A stretch of DNA of 64,000 nt from CAVRQM01 sp963838805 (lineage in GTDB: Bacteria; Pseudomonadota; Alphaproteobacteria; Acetobacterales; Acetobacteraceae). Where the stretch lies: contig CAWISK010000004.1 in NCBI GenBank assembly GCA_963838805.1, positions 186,001-250,000 on the forward strand, read 5' to 3'. The notes below the pieces were generated by a model, which worked only from the letters and a program-made list of their open reading frames with translations, was not told where the DNA came from and made no database searches. Of this stretch, positions 63,796-64,000 are shown piece after piece; position 1 is the first letter of the stretch, and each line of letters starts with the position of its first letter. The position numbers and the translations under genes were made by a program.

Positions 63796-64000
63796 ATGAT
63801 GCTGATTTCCGACGTTCTGCGGGCCAAGGGCCGCGAGGTGACCAAGATCGGTCCGGACGAGCGCGTGAGAGAGGCGGTCCGCCGCCTGTCGGAGCGGCGC
63901 ATCGGCGCCATCGTGGTCGAGGATGCCTGGATGAAGCTCGCGGGCATCTTCTCGGAGCGCGACCTGCTGAACGCGATCGCCCGGCGCGGGCCGGAGGTGC
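63796..64000 (+). CDS. CBS-domain protein, 3' partial
   Basis: The frame is open to the window edge and shows one CBS unit: MLISDVLRAKGREVTKIGPDERVREAVRRLSERRIGAIVVEDAWMKLAGIFSERDLLNAIARRGPEV. The family motif G(I/V)..ERD is seen (GIFSERDLL). ATG 63796 or 63799 follows a GGGAG ribosome site. CBS proteins sense adenosyl ligands; which partner enzyme or channel is lost beyond the edge. Confidence 0.9.
   Translation, partial: MMLISDVLRAKGREVTKIGPDERVREAVRRLSERRIGAIVVEDAWMKLAGIFSERDLLNAIARRGPEV

Overview
The window is high-GC, tightly packed bacterial chromosome. It carries a split F1-only ATP synthase operon (atpHAGDC), the divergent pair TIGR02300 gene / aroA-cmk, DUF484-xerC, an NDUFA12-MlaD-DUF2155 cluster, a separate TSCPD protein and many sugar or polyol oxidation genes. 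This mix points to an alphaproteobacterium, most likely Rhodospirillales / Acetobacteraceae. The family assignment is an inference from gene content and synteny; no 16S rRNA gene is present.

Layout. 1-4.6 kb: end of a 2-hydroxyacid dehydrogenase, tRNA-Leu(UAA), two tandem GT61 glycosyltransferases and a Uma2 nuclease. 4.6-10.8 kb: a ferritin-like diiron protein and the F1 operon, all on the minus strand. 10.8-14.0 kb: an accessory islet with a small exported protein, a ParS-RES toxin-antitoxin pair and a large unrecognised protein. 14.1-18.7 kb: priA diverging from transaldolase-DUF484-xerC. 18.7-23 kb: mazEF, an ArsR-SRPBCC-DUF899-GST group, an exported protein and a YciI-like gene. 23-30.5 kb: cmk-aroA diverging from TIGR02300, a TPR glycosyltransferase, a membrane mannosyltransferase-like protein and a BNR-repeat secreted protein. 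30.5-33.8 kb: DUF488, an RluA-type synthase, a VOC protein and three small exported proteins. 33.9-44.5 kb: a sugar ABC importer (binding protein, ATPase, permease) followed by GMC oxidoreductase, SDR, DoxX, cupin, SMP-30 lactonase, VOC and a HAD-ATPase fusion. This looks like a sugar or polyol uptake and periplasmic/cytoplasmic oxidation region. 44.5-49 kb: ArsR, TadA, glutamine amidotransferase, RluB-type synthase, RsmD and small membrane proteins. 49-53.2 kb: one overlapping minus-strand run, NDUFA12-MlaD-small protein-DUF2155-OtsB-HAD-Pgl. 53.3-64 kb: TSCPD, RidA, GNAT, a PQQ-like propeller, a TolB/TPR/FHA protein, a xylitol-type dehydrogenase, a LuxR regulator, an MFS transporter and the start of a CBS protein.

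The most striking property is that about two dozen otherwise recognisable genes are interrupted by single-base indels, most of them one extra base. They include genes expected to be essential (atpA, aroA) and priA, which carries at least five. Conserved sequence continues directly in another frame each time. The simplest reading is base-level assembly error, and most entries typed pseudogene below are probably intact in the organism. A few are structurally different and more likely to be real lesions: a 17-bp tandem duplication in the YciI-like gene, an internal deletion in the DUF899 gene, a 3'-truncated SRPBCC gene and a truncated carbonic-anhydrase-like gene. The islet at 11.3-14.0 kb and the HAD-ATPase fusion are the best places to look for new biology.
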